From Flavobacterium johnsoniae (GTDB lineage: Bacteria > Bacteroidota > Bacteroidia > Flavobacteriales > Flavobacteriaceae): 64,000 nt of DNA. The notes under the pieces were generated by a model. It was not told the origin of the DNA. It did no database searches and saw nothing but the letters and a program-made list of their open reading frames with translations. Each line of letters begins with the position of its first letter. Position 1 is the first letter of the stretch. The position numbers and the translations under genes are program-made. The stretch is from positions 248,001 to 312,000 of the forward strand of contig NZ_MLFK01000001.1 of assembly GCF_001879205.1 (NCBI RefSeq), read 5' to 3'. Shown one piece after another: positions 33,287 to 40,636 of this stretch.

Positions 33287-33505
33287 TTAAAGACTCATTC
33301 TAAATTCTTCAATAACCGGATTTGCTTTTGCAAAATCTGTTTCCTGAATAAAAACCTCAACTGCCAAATCTGTACCGCCAAAACCTCCTAAACGAGCCGA
33401 TTGAATATTATCTTTTTTTAATGTTTCTACACCAGCTTCTTCTAATCTTTCCTGTAAAGCAATAGCTAATACTTCGCTTCCTGAATATACCTTCATTAAT
33501 CCCAT
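33287..33505 (-). CDS. DUF2007-like putative signal-transducing protein
   Basis: 72 residues. Seen: 'MKVYSGSEVLAIALQERLEEAGVETLKKDNIQSARLGGFG' and 'LAVEVFIQETDFAKANPVIEEF', a ferredoxin-like beta-alpha-beta pattern of the DUF2007 family, in which the helix contacts a regulator or enzyme. No catalytic residues. The first Met or the fourth residue Met could start it. Between a HAD gene and a solitary DEAD-box gene on the same strand; the three may share a transcript interrupted by repeats. Confidence 0.82.
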   Translation of the reverse strand: MGLMKVYSGSEVLAIALQERLEEAGVETLKKDNIQSARLGGFGGTDLAVEVFIQETDFAKANPVIEEFRMSL

Positions 33506-33531
33506 GACATTTATTTTTTTATAATTATTAT

Positions 33532-33583
33532 TTTAGTTTTCACTCTCAATTTGCAGTAAGAAAAAAAACTGAAAACTGTGACT
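33532..33583. repeat. Degenerate AGTTTTCA/ACTGAAAACT repeat
   Basis: Contains TTAGTTTTCACTCTCA and AACTGAAAACTGTGAC, a decayed copy of the family at 33222 and 43556. Confidence 0.5.
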
Positions 33584-33585
33584 AT

Positions 33586-34248
33586 CTATTCTTCCTGAAT
33601 ATCCTCTTCTTCTTCGTCAAGTTCCTCCTCACCTTCTTCATCCATATCAAATAAATAAGGTTCAAGAAGCATTTTATCTGCCAAAATTTCGATTCGTTCT
33701 GTTAGCGTTTCAGCAAAAATCAAGCGCTGTGTTTTGGCAATACTGTTTGAAATACGCATGATTTTAGTTTCGTGACGTAATTTCAAAATTGGGTCTGCAT
33801 CATCTAAAATAAACATTTTCAAACGGTTGACATTGTAACCGGCAGTAGAAAACATATCGCTCAATTTATTTGGAGTTCCAATTAAAACATCGATTCCGGT
33901 TGAAACATAATTTTTATCGTAATCCATATCGCCCTTGTCGTGTACACCATAAACTTCGAGATTGGTATATTTACCGTACTTCTCAAAAAGCTCTTCCATT
34001 TCAAGAACTTTCGCTTTATCCTCAACAATAATCAAAGCACGCGGCGATTCTTCGGTTTTTCCTGCCAATTGCTGAATTACATTCAAAACAATCGTAGTTG
34101 TTTTTCCGCTTTTTTCTGGAGAAATAATTATACAATCGGCACCACTTTTTATCGTCGAGAACGTCTCCATCTGCAAAACGTTTGCTTCTGTTAAACCGTT
34201 TTCAATTAATCCGTCTTGTAGTTTCTCGTTTATTTTTTTTAGTTTCAT
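33586..34248 (-). CDS. Solitary DEAD-box-like ATPase domain
   Basis: 220 residues, only the first RecA-like domain of a DEAD/DEAH helicase. Seen: Q-motif region, Walker A 'SPEKSGKTT', motif Ia-like 'RALIIVEDKAKVLEM', motif Ib 'IGTPNKLSDMF', motif II 'LDDADPIL' (DDAD for DEAD) and motif III-like 'FAETLTERIE', then an acidic tail 'DMDEEGEEELDEEEED'. The whole helicase C domain is missing, with a proper stop and no trace of it downstream. RNA unwinding by itself is therefore unlikely; an ATP- or RNA-binding regulatory role is inferred. Length and tidy ends suggest a real gene, not a decaying one. Confidence 0.8.
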   Translation of the reverse strand: MKLKKINEKLQDGLIENGLTEANVLQMETFSTIKSGADCIIISPEKSGKTTTIVLNVIQQLAGKTEESPRALIIVEDKAKVLEMEELFEKYGKYTNLEVYGVHDKGDMDYDKNYVSTGIDVLIGTPNKLSDMFSTAGYNVNRLKMFILDDADPILKLRHETKIMRISNSIAKTQRLIFAETLTERIEILADKMLLEPYLFDMDEEGEEELDEEEEDIQEE

Positions 34249-34255
34249 TTTTTTT

Positions 34256-34405
34256 TATGCTTTAAGCTTTAAGCTATACGCTGTAAGCAAAAATTATTTT
34301 TAAATTTTCAGCTTTAGGCTTTAGGCATTAAGCCATAGGCAAAAAACTTTTATGTCATAGCTTAAGGCTAAAAGCTTACTGCTTATCGCCTAAAGTGCAA
34401 AGCAC
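34256..34405. repeat. Degenerate GCTTTAAGC/GCTTTAGGC repeat block
   Basis: Tandem and inverted copies of GCTTTAAGC, GCTTTAGGC, GCCATAGGC and GCTTAAGGC fill this gap between two minus-strand genes. Likely a decayed member of the intergenic palindrome class. Confidence 0.65.
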
Positions 34406-35569
34406 CTATTTGCTTGCAAACAATTTCACATCGGTTTCAGAGATTTCGTTTCCTCCTAAAATGATTAATCTTTCAACCACATTTCTAAGTTCACGAATAT
34501 TTCCGGTCCAATCATACTCCTGTAATAATTTTATAGCCTGCGCCGAAAATACTTTCACCACATTTCCTTGTTCAGAAGCAATTTTAGCCGCAAAATGTCG
34601 TATCAAAGCCGGAATATCATCGCGTCTTTCATTTAATGGCGGTACTTTTATCAAAATAACAGCCAGACGGTGGTATAAATCTTCACGGAAACGCCCTTCG
34701 GCAATTTCTGTTTTTAAATCTTTGTTTGTTGCAGCTACAACGCGAACATCAACTTTAATATCTTTATCTGCACCAACTCGGGTAATCATGCTTTCCTGAA
34801 GTGCTCGTAAAACTTTGGCTTGCGCCGAAAGACTCATATCGCCAATTTCGTCTAAGAAAATAGTTCCTTTATCTGCTGCTTCAAACTTTCCGGCACGATC
34901 TTTCACTGCTGATGTAAAAGCACCTTTTACGTGTCCAAATAATTCACTTTCTATTAATTCACTCGGAATCGCCGCGCAGTTTACTTCGATTAAAGGGAAA
35001 TTAGATCGTTCGCTTTTTTCGTGTAACTGATGCGCCACTAATTCTTTTCCGGTTCCGTTTGGTCCCGTAATTAAAACTCTGGCTTCGGTTTGAGCTACTT
35101 TATCAATCATCATTTTTATATGATTAATAGATTCGCTCTCGCCTATCATTTCGTAGTTCTTGCTGACTTTTTTCTTCAGAATTTTATTTTCAACAACTAA
35201 TTGTTTTTTGTCTAAAGCGTTACGAACTGTATTTAGTAAACGATTTAAATCTGGTGGTTTTGAGATATAATCAAAAGCGCCTAAACGCATAGTGTGAATT
35301 GCTGTTTCCATATCGCCATGACCTGAAATCATCACCATCGGAATCTCTGGTTTTATTTTTTTTACTTCTTCTAAAACCTCAACACCATCTAATTTTGGCA
35401 TTTTAATATCGCACAAAACCAAATCGTAATCGTTGTTTTTTATTTTTTCAAGACCAGCGGCACCATCCTCGGCCTCATCAACCTGATACGCATCATTTTC
35501 TTCTGATAAAATTTTCACCAAAACTCTTCTAATCGCCGCTTCGTCTTCTATAATTATTATTTTACTCAT
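34406..35569 (-). CDS. NtrC-type sigma-54-associated response regulator lacking a DNA-binding domain
   Basis: 387 residues. Seen: receiver domain (1-120) with Asp54 in 'DLVLCDIKMPKLDG' and Lys in 'DYISKPP'; AAA+ domain (about 138-370) with Walker A 'GPNGTGKE' (167-174), sigma-54 contact loop 'GAFTSA' (214-219, family consensus GAFTGA), Walker B 'GTIFLDEIGDMS' and 'WTGNIRELRNVVERLIIL'. The protein stops at 'SETDVKLFASK', so the Fis-type helix-turn-helix expected after this point is absent. It may activate from solution or through a partner. No histidine kinase is adjacent. Confidence 0.92.
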   Translation of the reverse strand: MSKIIIIEDEAAIRRVLVKILSEENDAYQVDEAEDGAAGLEKIKNNDYDLVLCDIKMPKLDGVEVLEEVKKIKPEIPMVMISGHGDMETAIHTMRLGAFDYISKPPDLNRLLNTVRNALDKKQLVVENKILKKKVSKNYEMIGESESINHIKMMIDKVAQTEARVLITGPNGTGKELVAHQLHEKSERSNFPLIEVNCAAIPSELIESELFGHVKGAFTSAVKDRAGKFEAADKGTIFLDEIGDMSLSAQAKVLRALQESMITRVGADKDIKVDVRVVAATNKDLKTEIAEGRFREDLYHRLAVILIKVPPLNERRDDIPALIRHFAAKIASEQGNVVKVFSAQAIKLLQEYDWTGNIRELRNVVERLIILGGNEISETDVKLFASK

Positions 35570-35572
35570 TTT

Positions 35573-35665
35573 TTCTAAGGTTCTGAGTTACTAAGATACT
35601 GAGGTTTTTCTTAGAAGAAGCTAAAAAACCTTAGCAACTCAGAACCTTAGAATCTTAGCAACTTT
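35573..35665. repeat. Inverted repeat, CTAAGGTTCTGAGTT family
   Basis: Perfect 15-base arms CTAAGGTTCTGAGTT (35575-35589) and AACTCAGAACCTTAG (35636-35650), with further CTAAG/CTTAG units. Same family as 6633-6790 and 11042-11100. Confidence 0.8.
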
Positions 35666-35670
35666 AAAAA

Positions 35671-36987
35671 TTAATATTTAAGCCATTTATACAATTCCTT
35701 CCAGGTTGGTTTTTTGCCGTACATTAAAATACCTACACGGTAAATCTTGGCAGCGAACCAAACAACAAGGAAAAAGGTAGCAAACAATAATGATACCGAA
35801 ATTGCAATTTGCCACCACGGCACACCAAACGGAATACGCATTAACATAACGATTGGCGACGTAAGCGGAATCATTGAAAATACAACGGCAACTGTTCCGT
35901 GCGGATCATTCACTACAGTAAAAAATCCAATATAAACACTAAGAATTAAGGGCATTAATATTGGCAGTAAAAATTGCTGCGAATCGGTTTGATTGTCCAC
36001 TGCTGCACCAATTGCCGCATAAAACGAACTGTATAAAAAATATCCTCCGATGAAATAAACCACAAAGCCAATTATGATACTGGCAATAGGCAGGTTCCAT
36101 AATTCGGCAATATACATTTGCGCAGATCCTGAAAGTTCGTGTTGTGCAGACTGCATTAATTCTGGCGAAATTCGGGCTGTCGGGCCAACGTTAACTCCAA
36201 AAAATGCCGAAGCTGCAAACATTAATCCCAGACCAATAATCGCCCAAATCATAAATTGCAAAATTCCGGCCAATGAAGTTCCCACAATTTTACCAATCAT
36301 TAATTGAAATGGTTTTACAGATGATATAATGATTTCGATAATTCGGTTTGTTTTTTCTTCAATTACGCTTCGCATTACCATATTTCCGTAAATGATAATA
36401 AACATCATAATCAGATAACCAAAAGCACCGCCAATTGCTATTTTGATTTCGTTTAAACCTTTTAAACTTTCTTCTCCAGAAGCTTTAACCAAATGGATAT
36501 TTACATTTGACTGTGCTTTTTGAATAGCCAGCGTATCCAGTTTGGCTTTCTCCAGATTTAGCTTTGTAATTTTTGTTCCGATAATATCCTGCGTGTTTTC
36601 TATAAAAGAAATACTGGGGCTGTTATTCGAAATAAATTCAATTTTACTTTCTAAATCTTTCGTGTCAATTGTTTTTGGGATCACAATTAAACCGCTGAAA
36701 TTTTCTTTTGTAATGCTGTCTTTCAACGCTTTTACATCAATTTCAGATAAATTAAGATATTTAAATTCGGCACCTTTTTTATTCTCCTTTAAAAAATCTG
36801 CGGCAAAAAGTCCGGTTTCATCATGAATTGCGATACGTTTTGTTTCTGCTTTCATCGAACTCAAATAACCGATGAATACGGCAATCGCCACAAACAAAAG
36901 CGGACTCAAAAAAGTCATGACAACAAAAGATTTATTGCGGACTTTGGCAATAAACTCTCTTTTTATAATCAACGAGATAATACTCAT
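35671..36987 (-). CDS. ABC-2 type transporter permease (NatB-like)
   Basis: 438 residues. Seen: N-terminal helix 'SFVVMTFLSPLLFVAIAVFIGYL', a large extracytoplasmic domain (about 45-190), then five or six helices from residue 190 on, including 'IAIGGAFGYLIMMFIIIYGNMVMRSVIEEKTNRIIEIIISSVKP', the ABC-2 signature of NatB-type permeases. The known NatAB pair exports Na+; others move drugs or lipids. Its ATPase partner is the gene just upstream, 55 bases away. Confidence 0.9.
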   Translation of the reverse strand: MSIISLIIKREFIAKVRNKSFVVMTFLSPLLFVAIAVFIGYLSSMKAETKRIAIHDETGLFAADFLKENKKGAEFKYLNLSEIDVKALKDSITKENFSGLIVIPKTIDTKDLESKIEFISNNSPSISFIENTQDIIGTKITKLNLEKAKLDTLAIQKAQSNVNIHLVKASGEESLKGLNEIKIAIGGAFGYLIMMFIIIYGNMVMRSVIEEKTNRIIEIIISSVKPFQLMIGKIVGTSLAGILQFMIWAIIGLGLMFAASAFFGVNVGPTARISPELMQSAQHELSGSAQMYIAELWNLPIASIIIGFVVYFIGGYFLYSSFYAAIGAAVDNQTDSQQFLLPILMPLILSVYIGFFTVVNDPHGTVAVVFSMIPLTSPIVMLMRIPFGVPWWQIAISVSLLFATFFLVVWFAAKIYRVGILMYGKKPTWKELYKWLKY

Positions 36988-37042
36988 AAATATTTATAAT
37001 TTTCGAATTCAAACTCCAATGTTTTAAATTGGAATTTGGAAT

Positions 37043-37987
37043 TTAATTATTGGAATTTAATTTTTTGTTTTCAGTCACCGTTTGAATAAAAATATCATTT
37101 ACACTTGGTATTTTTTCTACGAAATGAGTTACCTGTCCACGTTGTGTCAAAATATTCAGCAATTCATTTGGTGCAGCATTTCCTATTTGAATATTTAATT
37201 TTAAGTCGTCATTTAATGATTTAAAATTAGCAGGAGAAACGGTAAATTTTTGTGTAATATCATACATCAAACCTTCGACATTATTGGTTAAAATCCCCAC
37301 TTCAAAACTATTGGTTTTAAACTGACGTTTTACGTCGCCTACTTTTCCTTCAATTAGTTTATTCGATTTATGAATTAAAGCAATATGATCACAAAGTTCT
37401 TCGACGCTTTCCATTCTGTGAGTCGAAAATATAATAGTTGAGCCTTGTTCTTTTAATGCCAGAATTTCATCTTTTATGACATTTGCATTTACGGGATCAA
37501 ATCCAGAAAATGGTTCATCAAAAATCAGCAGTTTAGGTTTATGCAATACACAAACTACAAACTGAATTTTTTGCGCCATTCCTTTAGAAAGTTCCTGGAT
37601 TTTTTTATTCCACCAGCCTTGAATTCCCAAACGGTCAAACCAATAATCCAATTGTTTTTTTGCTTCGGCTTTAGAAAGTCCTTTCATTTGTGCCAGATAC
37701 AAACACTGCTCGCCTACTTTCATCGAGCTGTACAAACCTCTTTCTTCCGGAAGATATCCGATGGTCTGCACGTGTTTTGGCTGTAGTTTTTCTCCATCTA
37801 AAATTACTTCACCGCTGTCCGGCATTGTAATTTGATTTATGATTCTGATAAGGGAAGTTTTGCCCGCTCCATTTGGACCTAAAAGTCCATATATACTGCC
37901 TTTTGGCACATTTAATGAAACTTCGTTAAGCGCTACATAATTGCCATATTGTTTTACGACTTTATGTACTTCGAGTAAGTTGCTCAT
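37043..37987 (-). CDS. ABC transporter ATP-binding protein (NatA-like)
   Basis: 314 residues. Seen: Walker A 'GLLGPNGAGKTSLIRII', Q-loop 'GYLPEERGLYSSM', signature 'ELSKGMAQKIQFVVCVLHKP' (LSKGM for LSGGQ), Walker B 'LLIFDEPFSGFDPVN' and switch His in 'STHRMES'. The C-terminal about 90 residues form the DUF4162-like extension common in ABC-2 exporters. Encoded directly upstream of the permease; together a two-gene exporter. Confidence 0.93.
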   Translation of the reverse strand: MSNLLEVHKVVKQYGNYVALNEVSLNVPKGSIYGLLGPNGAGKTSLIRIINQITMPDSGEVILDGEKLQPKHVQTIGYLPEERGLYSSMKVGEQCLYLAQMKGLSKAEAKKQLDYWFDRLGIQGWWNKKIQELSKGMAQKIQFVVCVLHKPKLLIFDEPFSGFDPVNANVIKDEILALKEQGSTIIFSTHRMESVEELCDHIALIHKSNKLIEGKVGDVKRQFKTNSFEVGILTNNVEGLMYDITQKFTVSPANFKSLNDDLKLNIQIGNAAPNELLNILTQRGQVTHFVEKIPSVNDIFIQTVTENKKLNSNN

Positions 37988-38081
37988 TTTATTTTTTTGA
38001 TTTTCATTTGCCGGCTTTTGCTATTTCTGCCAACAGTCTGTAAAAGTAAATAATTCGTATCGAATCTGCATAATAATACGC

Positions 38082-38118
38082 AAAAAACCCATTCTATTTA
38101 TGTTTAGAATGGGTTTTG
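38082..38118 (-). terminator. Terminator after dnaJ
   Basis: Arms AAAACCCATTCTA and TAGAATGGGTTTT; on the minus strand followed by a T-run. Closes the grpE-dnaJ transcript. Confidence 0.85.
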
Positions 38119-38148
38119 AATTATTTAAACATTGTAAAAAAGTTTAGA

Positions 38149-39258
38149 TTATGAGAACATATCTTTTACTTTTTCAAAAAATGATTTTTCTGATTTTTCA
38201 GGGCTCGGCACAAAATGTTCGTCGTTTAAAGCATTTTCAAAGAATTGTTTTTGTTCTTTGTTCAATGTTTTTGGAGTCCATACATTTACGTGAACTAATA
38301 AATCTCCGCTTCCGTAACCGTTTAAACTTGGAATTCCTTTTCCTTTTAATCTTAAGATTTTTCCAGATTGAATTCCTTCTTCCAGTTTAATTCGAACTTT
38401 TCCGTTGATTGCTTCAATATCTTTAGAAGATCCTAAAACAGCTTCTGGAAAACTGATGTATAAATCGTAATGAATGTTTTCGCCTTCACGTTTTAAAAAT
38501 TCGTGCTCAACTTCTTCAATCGCTACAATTAAATCTCCCGGAATACTATTTCCAGGCGCATCATTTCCTTTGTTTGAAACTTTCAACTGCATTCCGTCAG
38601 TAACACCTGCCGGGATTTTGATTGATACTGTTTCATCTTCCTGAACCATTCCTTGTGAAGCTGCTTCAGAAGGCTTTTTATCTAAAATTTGACCAGAACC
38701 ACCACAAGTAGGACAAGTTGAAGCAGATTGCATTCTTCCTAAAATGGTATTGGTTACACGCATAACCTGACCTTGACCGTTACAAGTCGTACAAGTTTTA
38801 TACGTTACACCTTTTGCCTGAACTTTACGTTTTACTTTTACTTTTTTCTCAACACCATTTGCAATCTCTTCTAAAGTTAGTTTCACTTTAATTCTAAGAT
38901 TACTTCCTTTAGCGCGGCGAGGACCTCCGCCTCCACCTCCGAAACCGCCAAATCCGCCGCCAAAAATGTCACCAAACTGACTGAAAATGTCATCCATATT
39001 CATACCGCCGTGACCACCGCCAAATCCGCCAGAACCATCAAATGCCTGATGTCCGTATTGATCGTATTTTGCTTTTTTCTGCGGATCACTTAAAACTTCA
39101 TAAGCTTCTGCCGCAAGTTTAAAGTTTTCTTCTGCCTCTTTGTCGCCTGGATTTTTATCCGGGTGATATTTTAAAGCGCTTTTTCGGTAAGCTTTTTTAA
39201 TTTCGGCAGCATCAGCATTTTTTGAAATGCCTAGTATTTCGTAAAAATCTTTTTTCAT
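38149..39258 (-). CDS. dnaJ: Chaperone protein DnaJ with a half zinc finger
   Basis: 369 residues from the ATG at 39258 ('MKKDFYEILGISKNADAAEI'). Seen: J-domain with HPD at 32-34 in 'YHPDKNPG'; Gly/Phe-rich region about 75-115 with many GGFGG units; zinc-finger region with only two CxxCxGxG motifs, 'CTTCNGQG' and 'CPTCGGSG', where the standard protein has four; then the two C-terminal substrate-binding domains. Spacing shows the two kept motifs are numbers 2 and 3 (zinc centre II). Works with DnaK and GrpE in protein folding. Co-transcribed with grpE, 79 bases upstream. Confidence 0.96.
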   Translation of the reverse strand: MKKDFYEILGISKNADAAEIKKAYRKSALKYHPDKNPGDKEAEENFKLAAEAYEVLSDPQKKAKYDQYGHQAFDGSGGFGGGHGGMNMDDIFSQFGDIFGGGFGGFGGGGGGPRRAKGSNLRIKVKLTLEEIANGVEKKVKVKRKVQAKGVTYKTCTTCNGQGQVMRVTNTILGRMQSASTCPTCGGSGQILDKKPSEAASQGMVQEDETVSIKIPAGVTDGMQLKVSNKGNDAPGNSIPGDLIVAIEEVEHEFLKREGENIHYDLYISFPEAVLGSSKDIEAINGKVRIKLEEGIQSGKILRLKGKGIPSLNGYGSGDLLVHVNVWTPKTLNKEQKQFFENALNDEHFVPSPEKSEKSFFEKVKDMFS

Positions 39259-39337
39259 AATTAGGTTTAAATTCCAAACTACAAATCCCAAATTCCAATA
39301 CTTAATGAATTGTCATTTAGAATTTTATTTGCATTTT

Positions 39338-39916
39338 TTAGTTTCCAACTACAACTTTAGGGAAACGAATAATTTTGTCTCCTAATTTGTATCCTTTTTC
39401 AATAACATCAACAATTTTCCCTTTTAATTTATCAGACGGAGCCGGAATTTGGGTAATTGCCTCAGCAATATCAGCATTAAAAGCATCACCTGCTTGAATT
39501 TCAACTTGCTCTAATCCTTTAGAAACCAAAGTGCTTTTTAGTTTTTCATGAATTAACTCAACTCCTTTTTTCAAATTCTCATCGTCAGATTTGTTGATCT
39601 CTACAGCTGCTCTGTCAAAATCGTCTAAAACAGGAAGCATTGCTAACAAAACTTCTTGATTTGCAGTTTTAAACAAATCGATACGCTCTTTTGAAGTTCT
39701 TTTTTTGTAATTTTCAAATTCGGCAAATAATCTCAAAAACTTATCTTTTTCTTTTGCCAAGTCTTGAGCTAATTGCTCTTCAACACTTAATTCTTCAACA
39801 ATTAACTGCTCACCGTTGGCATTGTTCTCTAACGTTACATCGTCTAATTCCTGATCGAATTCTGTATTTTCCGTAGTCATATTACTTTTATTTTTAAAAA
39901 TATTCTTAAACTTCAT
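39338..39916 (-). CDS. grpE: Nucleotide exchange factor GrpE
   Basis: 192 residues. Seen: acidic N-terminal arm, long helix 'DLAKEKDKFLRLFAEFENYKKRTSKERIDLF' and 'LLAMLPVLDDFDRA', then the beta domain with 'AITQIPAPSDKLKGKIVDVIEKGYKLGDKIIRFPKVVVG', all characteristic. It releases ADP from DnaK. The ATG at 39916 fits the promoter at 39941; a second Met 12 codons on is an alternative. First gene of a grpE-dnaJ pair; dnaK is not in the window. Confidence 0.96.
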   Translation of the reverse strand: MKFKNIFKNKSNMTTENTEFDQELDDVTLENNANGEQLIVEELSVEEQLAQDLAKEKDKFLRLFAEFENYKKRTSKERIDLFKTANQEVLLAMLPVLDDFDRAAVEINKSDDENLKKGVELIHEKLKSTLVSKGLEQVEIQAGDAFNADIAEAITQIPAPSDKLKGKIVDVIEKGYKLGDKIIRFPKVVVGN

Positions 39917-39940
39917 TTTTTATTTCTTTCTTTTGGATTG

Positions 39941-39972
39941 CAAAAGTACTGCCAAATCTTATAAAATGTCAA
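39941..39972 (-). promoter_or_regulatory. grpE-dnaJ promoter (TTG-N21-TACTTTTG)
   Basis: On the minus strand a TTG (39972-39970), 21 bases, and the -7 element TACTTTTG (39948-39941), matching both Bacteroidota boxes and their spacing. Leader to the ATG is about 20 bases. No CIRCE-like operator is seen. Confidence 0.75.
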
Positions 39973-40065
39973 ATTGTCACTTTATTAATTATGAGACTTT
40001 TAAAAATCGAAAAAGGCTCATTAAAATTTATTATAATTTTAAGACTATTACGTTTTAGTTTGTCG

Positions 40066-40073
40066 TATATTTG
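40066..40073 (+). promoter_or_regulatory. -7 element TATATTTG of a candidate noncoding transcript
   Basis: Exact TAnnTTTG on the plus strand in an intergenic region with no plus-strand gene before 42311; a terminator follows about 100 bases on. No TTG at -33 spacing. Confidence 0.5.
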
Positions 40074-40076
40074 AGT

Positions 40077-40209
40077 CCCAAAGTAAGAACTAAATTATTA
40101 CCTATCAAAATTGAATTTAAGGGTTGGCCTCGGCCTCTAAATAATTATTAATTCAAGTTTACCTTATATTAAAAAAAGCTTCGCCTTTATAGAGACGAAG
40201 CTTTTTTTT
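40077..40209 (+). ncRNA. Candidate small noncoding RNA
   Basis: About 130 bases bounded by an exact -7 element and a strong intrinsic terminator, with no reading frame beyond nine codons. Seen folding: outer stem TTGAATT (40111-40117) / AATTCAA (40150-40156), inner stem ATTTAAGG / CCTCTAAAT with a GC-rich GGCCTCGGCC centre that stands out from the AT-rich surroundings. Position, opposite and beside tRNA-Trp, rules out a leader for a coding gene. Function unknown; could be a known Bacteroidota RNA family that I cannot identify by eye. Confidence 0.5.
40171..40209. terminator. Bidirectional terminator between the candidate ncRNA and tRNA-Trp
   Basis: AAAAAAAGCTTCG, twelve-base loop, CGAAGCTTTTTTTT. 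T-runs in both directions, so it can end the plus-strand RNA and the minus-strand tRNA transcript. Confidence 0.9.
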
Positions 40210-40255
40210 ATGCTTTAAACTTTTTAATTCTTCAAAAGTCTTTGATGTATTTTCG

Positions 40256-40326
40256 CACGGGCGGAGGGATTCGAACCCCCATCAACGGTTTTGGAGACCG
40301 CTATTCTACCCTTGAACTACGCCCGT
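40256..40326 (-). tRNA. tRNA-Trp (anticodon CCA)
   Basis: 71 bases on the minus strand. Acceptor arms ACGGGCG and CGCCCGT pair fully, discriminator G; anticodon stem GCGGT/ACCGT with loop CTCCAAA, anticodon CCA reading UGG; T-loop TTCGAAT. CCA is not encoded. It sits alone, 310 bases from hisS, and is followed by a terminator. Confidence 0.95.
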
Positions 40327-40475
40327 AACTTAAGGTCGGCAAATTAAAAGCTTTTTTTCTTCACCAGCAAGTATTTCGCGCAGATTAGAAAAGATTTAAG
40401 CTGATAAAAAGCTAGTAAATAATTAACCAAATCATCTTCAAAGGTTTGCGAATTCCTCTTTTTTTCAGCAAAATA

Positions 40476-40530
40476 AAAACCAGATGAAATCATCACAAAG
40501 ATTGCCAGTTTTTTTTAGAGATCTGGTTTT
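40476..40530. repeat. Inverted repeat AAAACCAGAT / ATCTGGTTTT
   Basis: Perfect ten-base arms 35 bases apart in the 310-base gap between tRNA-Trp and hisS. The rest of the gap is AT-rich with no gene. Confidence 0.55.
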
Positions 40531-40541
40531 ATAAAAAAAAG

Positions 40542-40583
40542 AAAGTTCGCAAAGCTATGTGTTTCTCCAGCTTTGCGAACTTT
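40542..40583. terminator. 15-base perfect hairpin after hisS, AAAGTTCGCAAAGCT family
   Basis: AAAGTTCGCAAAGCT / AGCTTTGCGAACTTT around twelve bases, T-runs on both strands. Terminates hisS; a near-copy is at 47667-47708. Confidence 0.85.
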
Positions 40584-40636
40584 TTGTTTTTTTATATGTG
40601 AAATAAAATATCTTAGCGTACTTTGCGGTTAAACTC

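Noticed and set aside
33222-33290. CRISPR-like repeats in the 33-35 kb and 43.6 kb gaps
   Set aside because: The repeats are inverted pairs of different families without regular spacers, and no cas genes are present.
39880-39972. CIRCE operator upstream of grpE
   Set aside because: No TTAGCACTC-N9-GAGTGCTAA-like sequence; only the ordinary -33/-7 promoter is seen.
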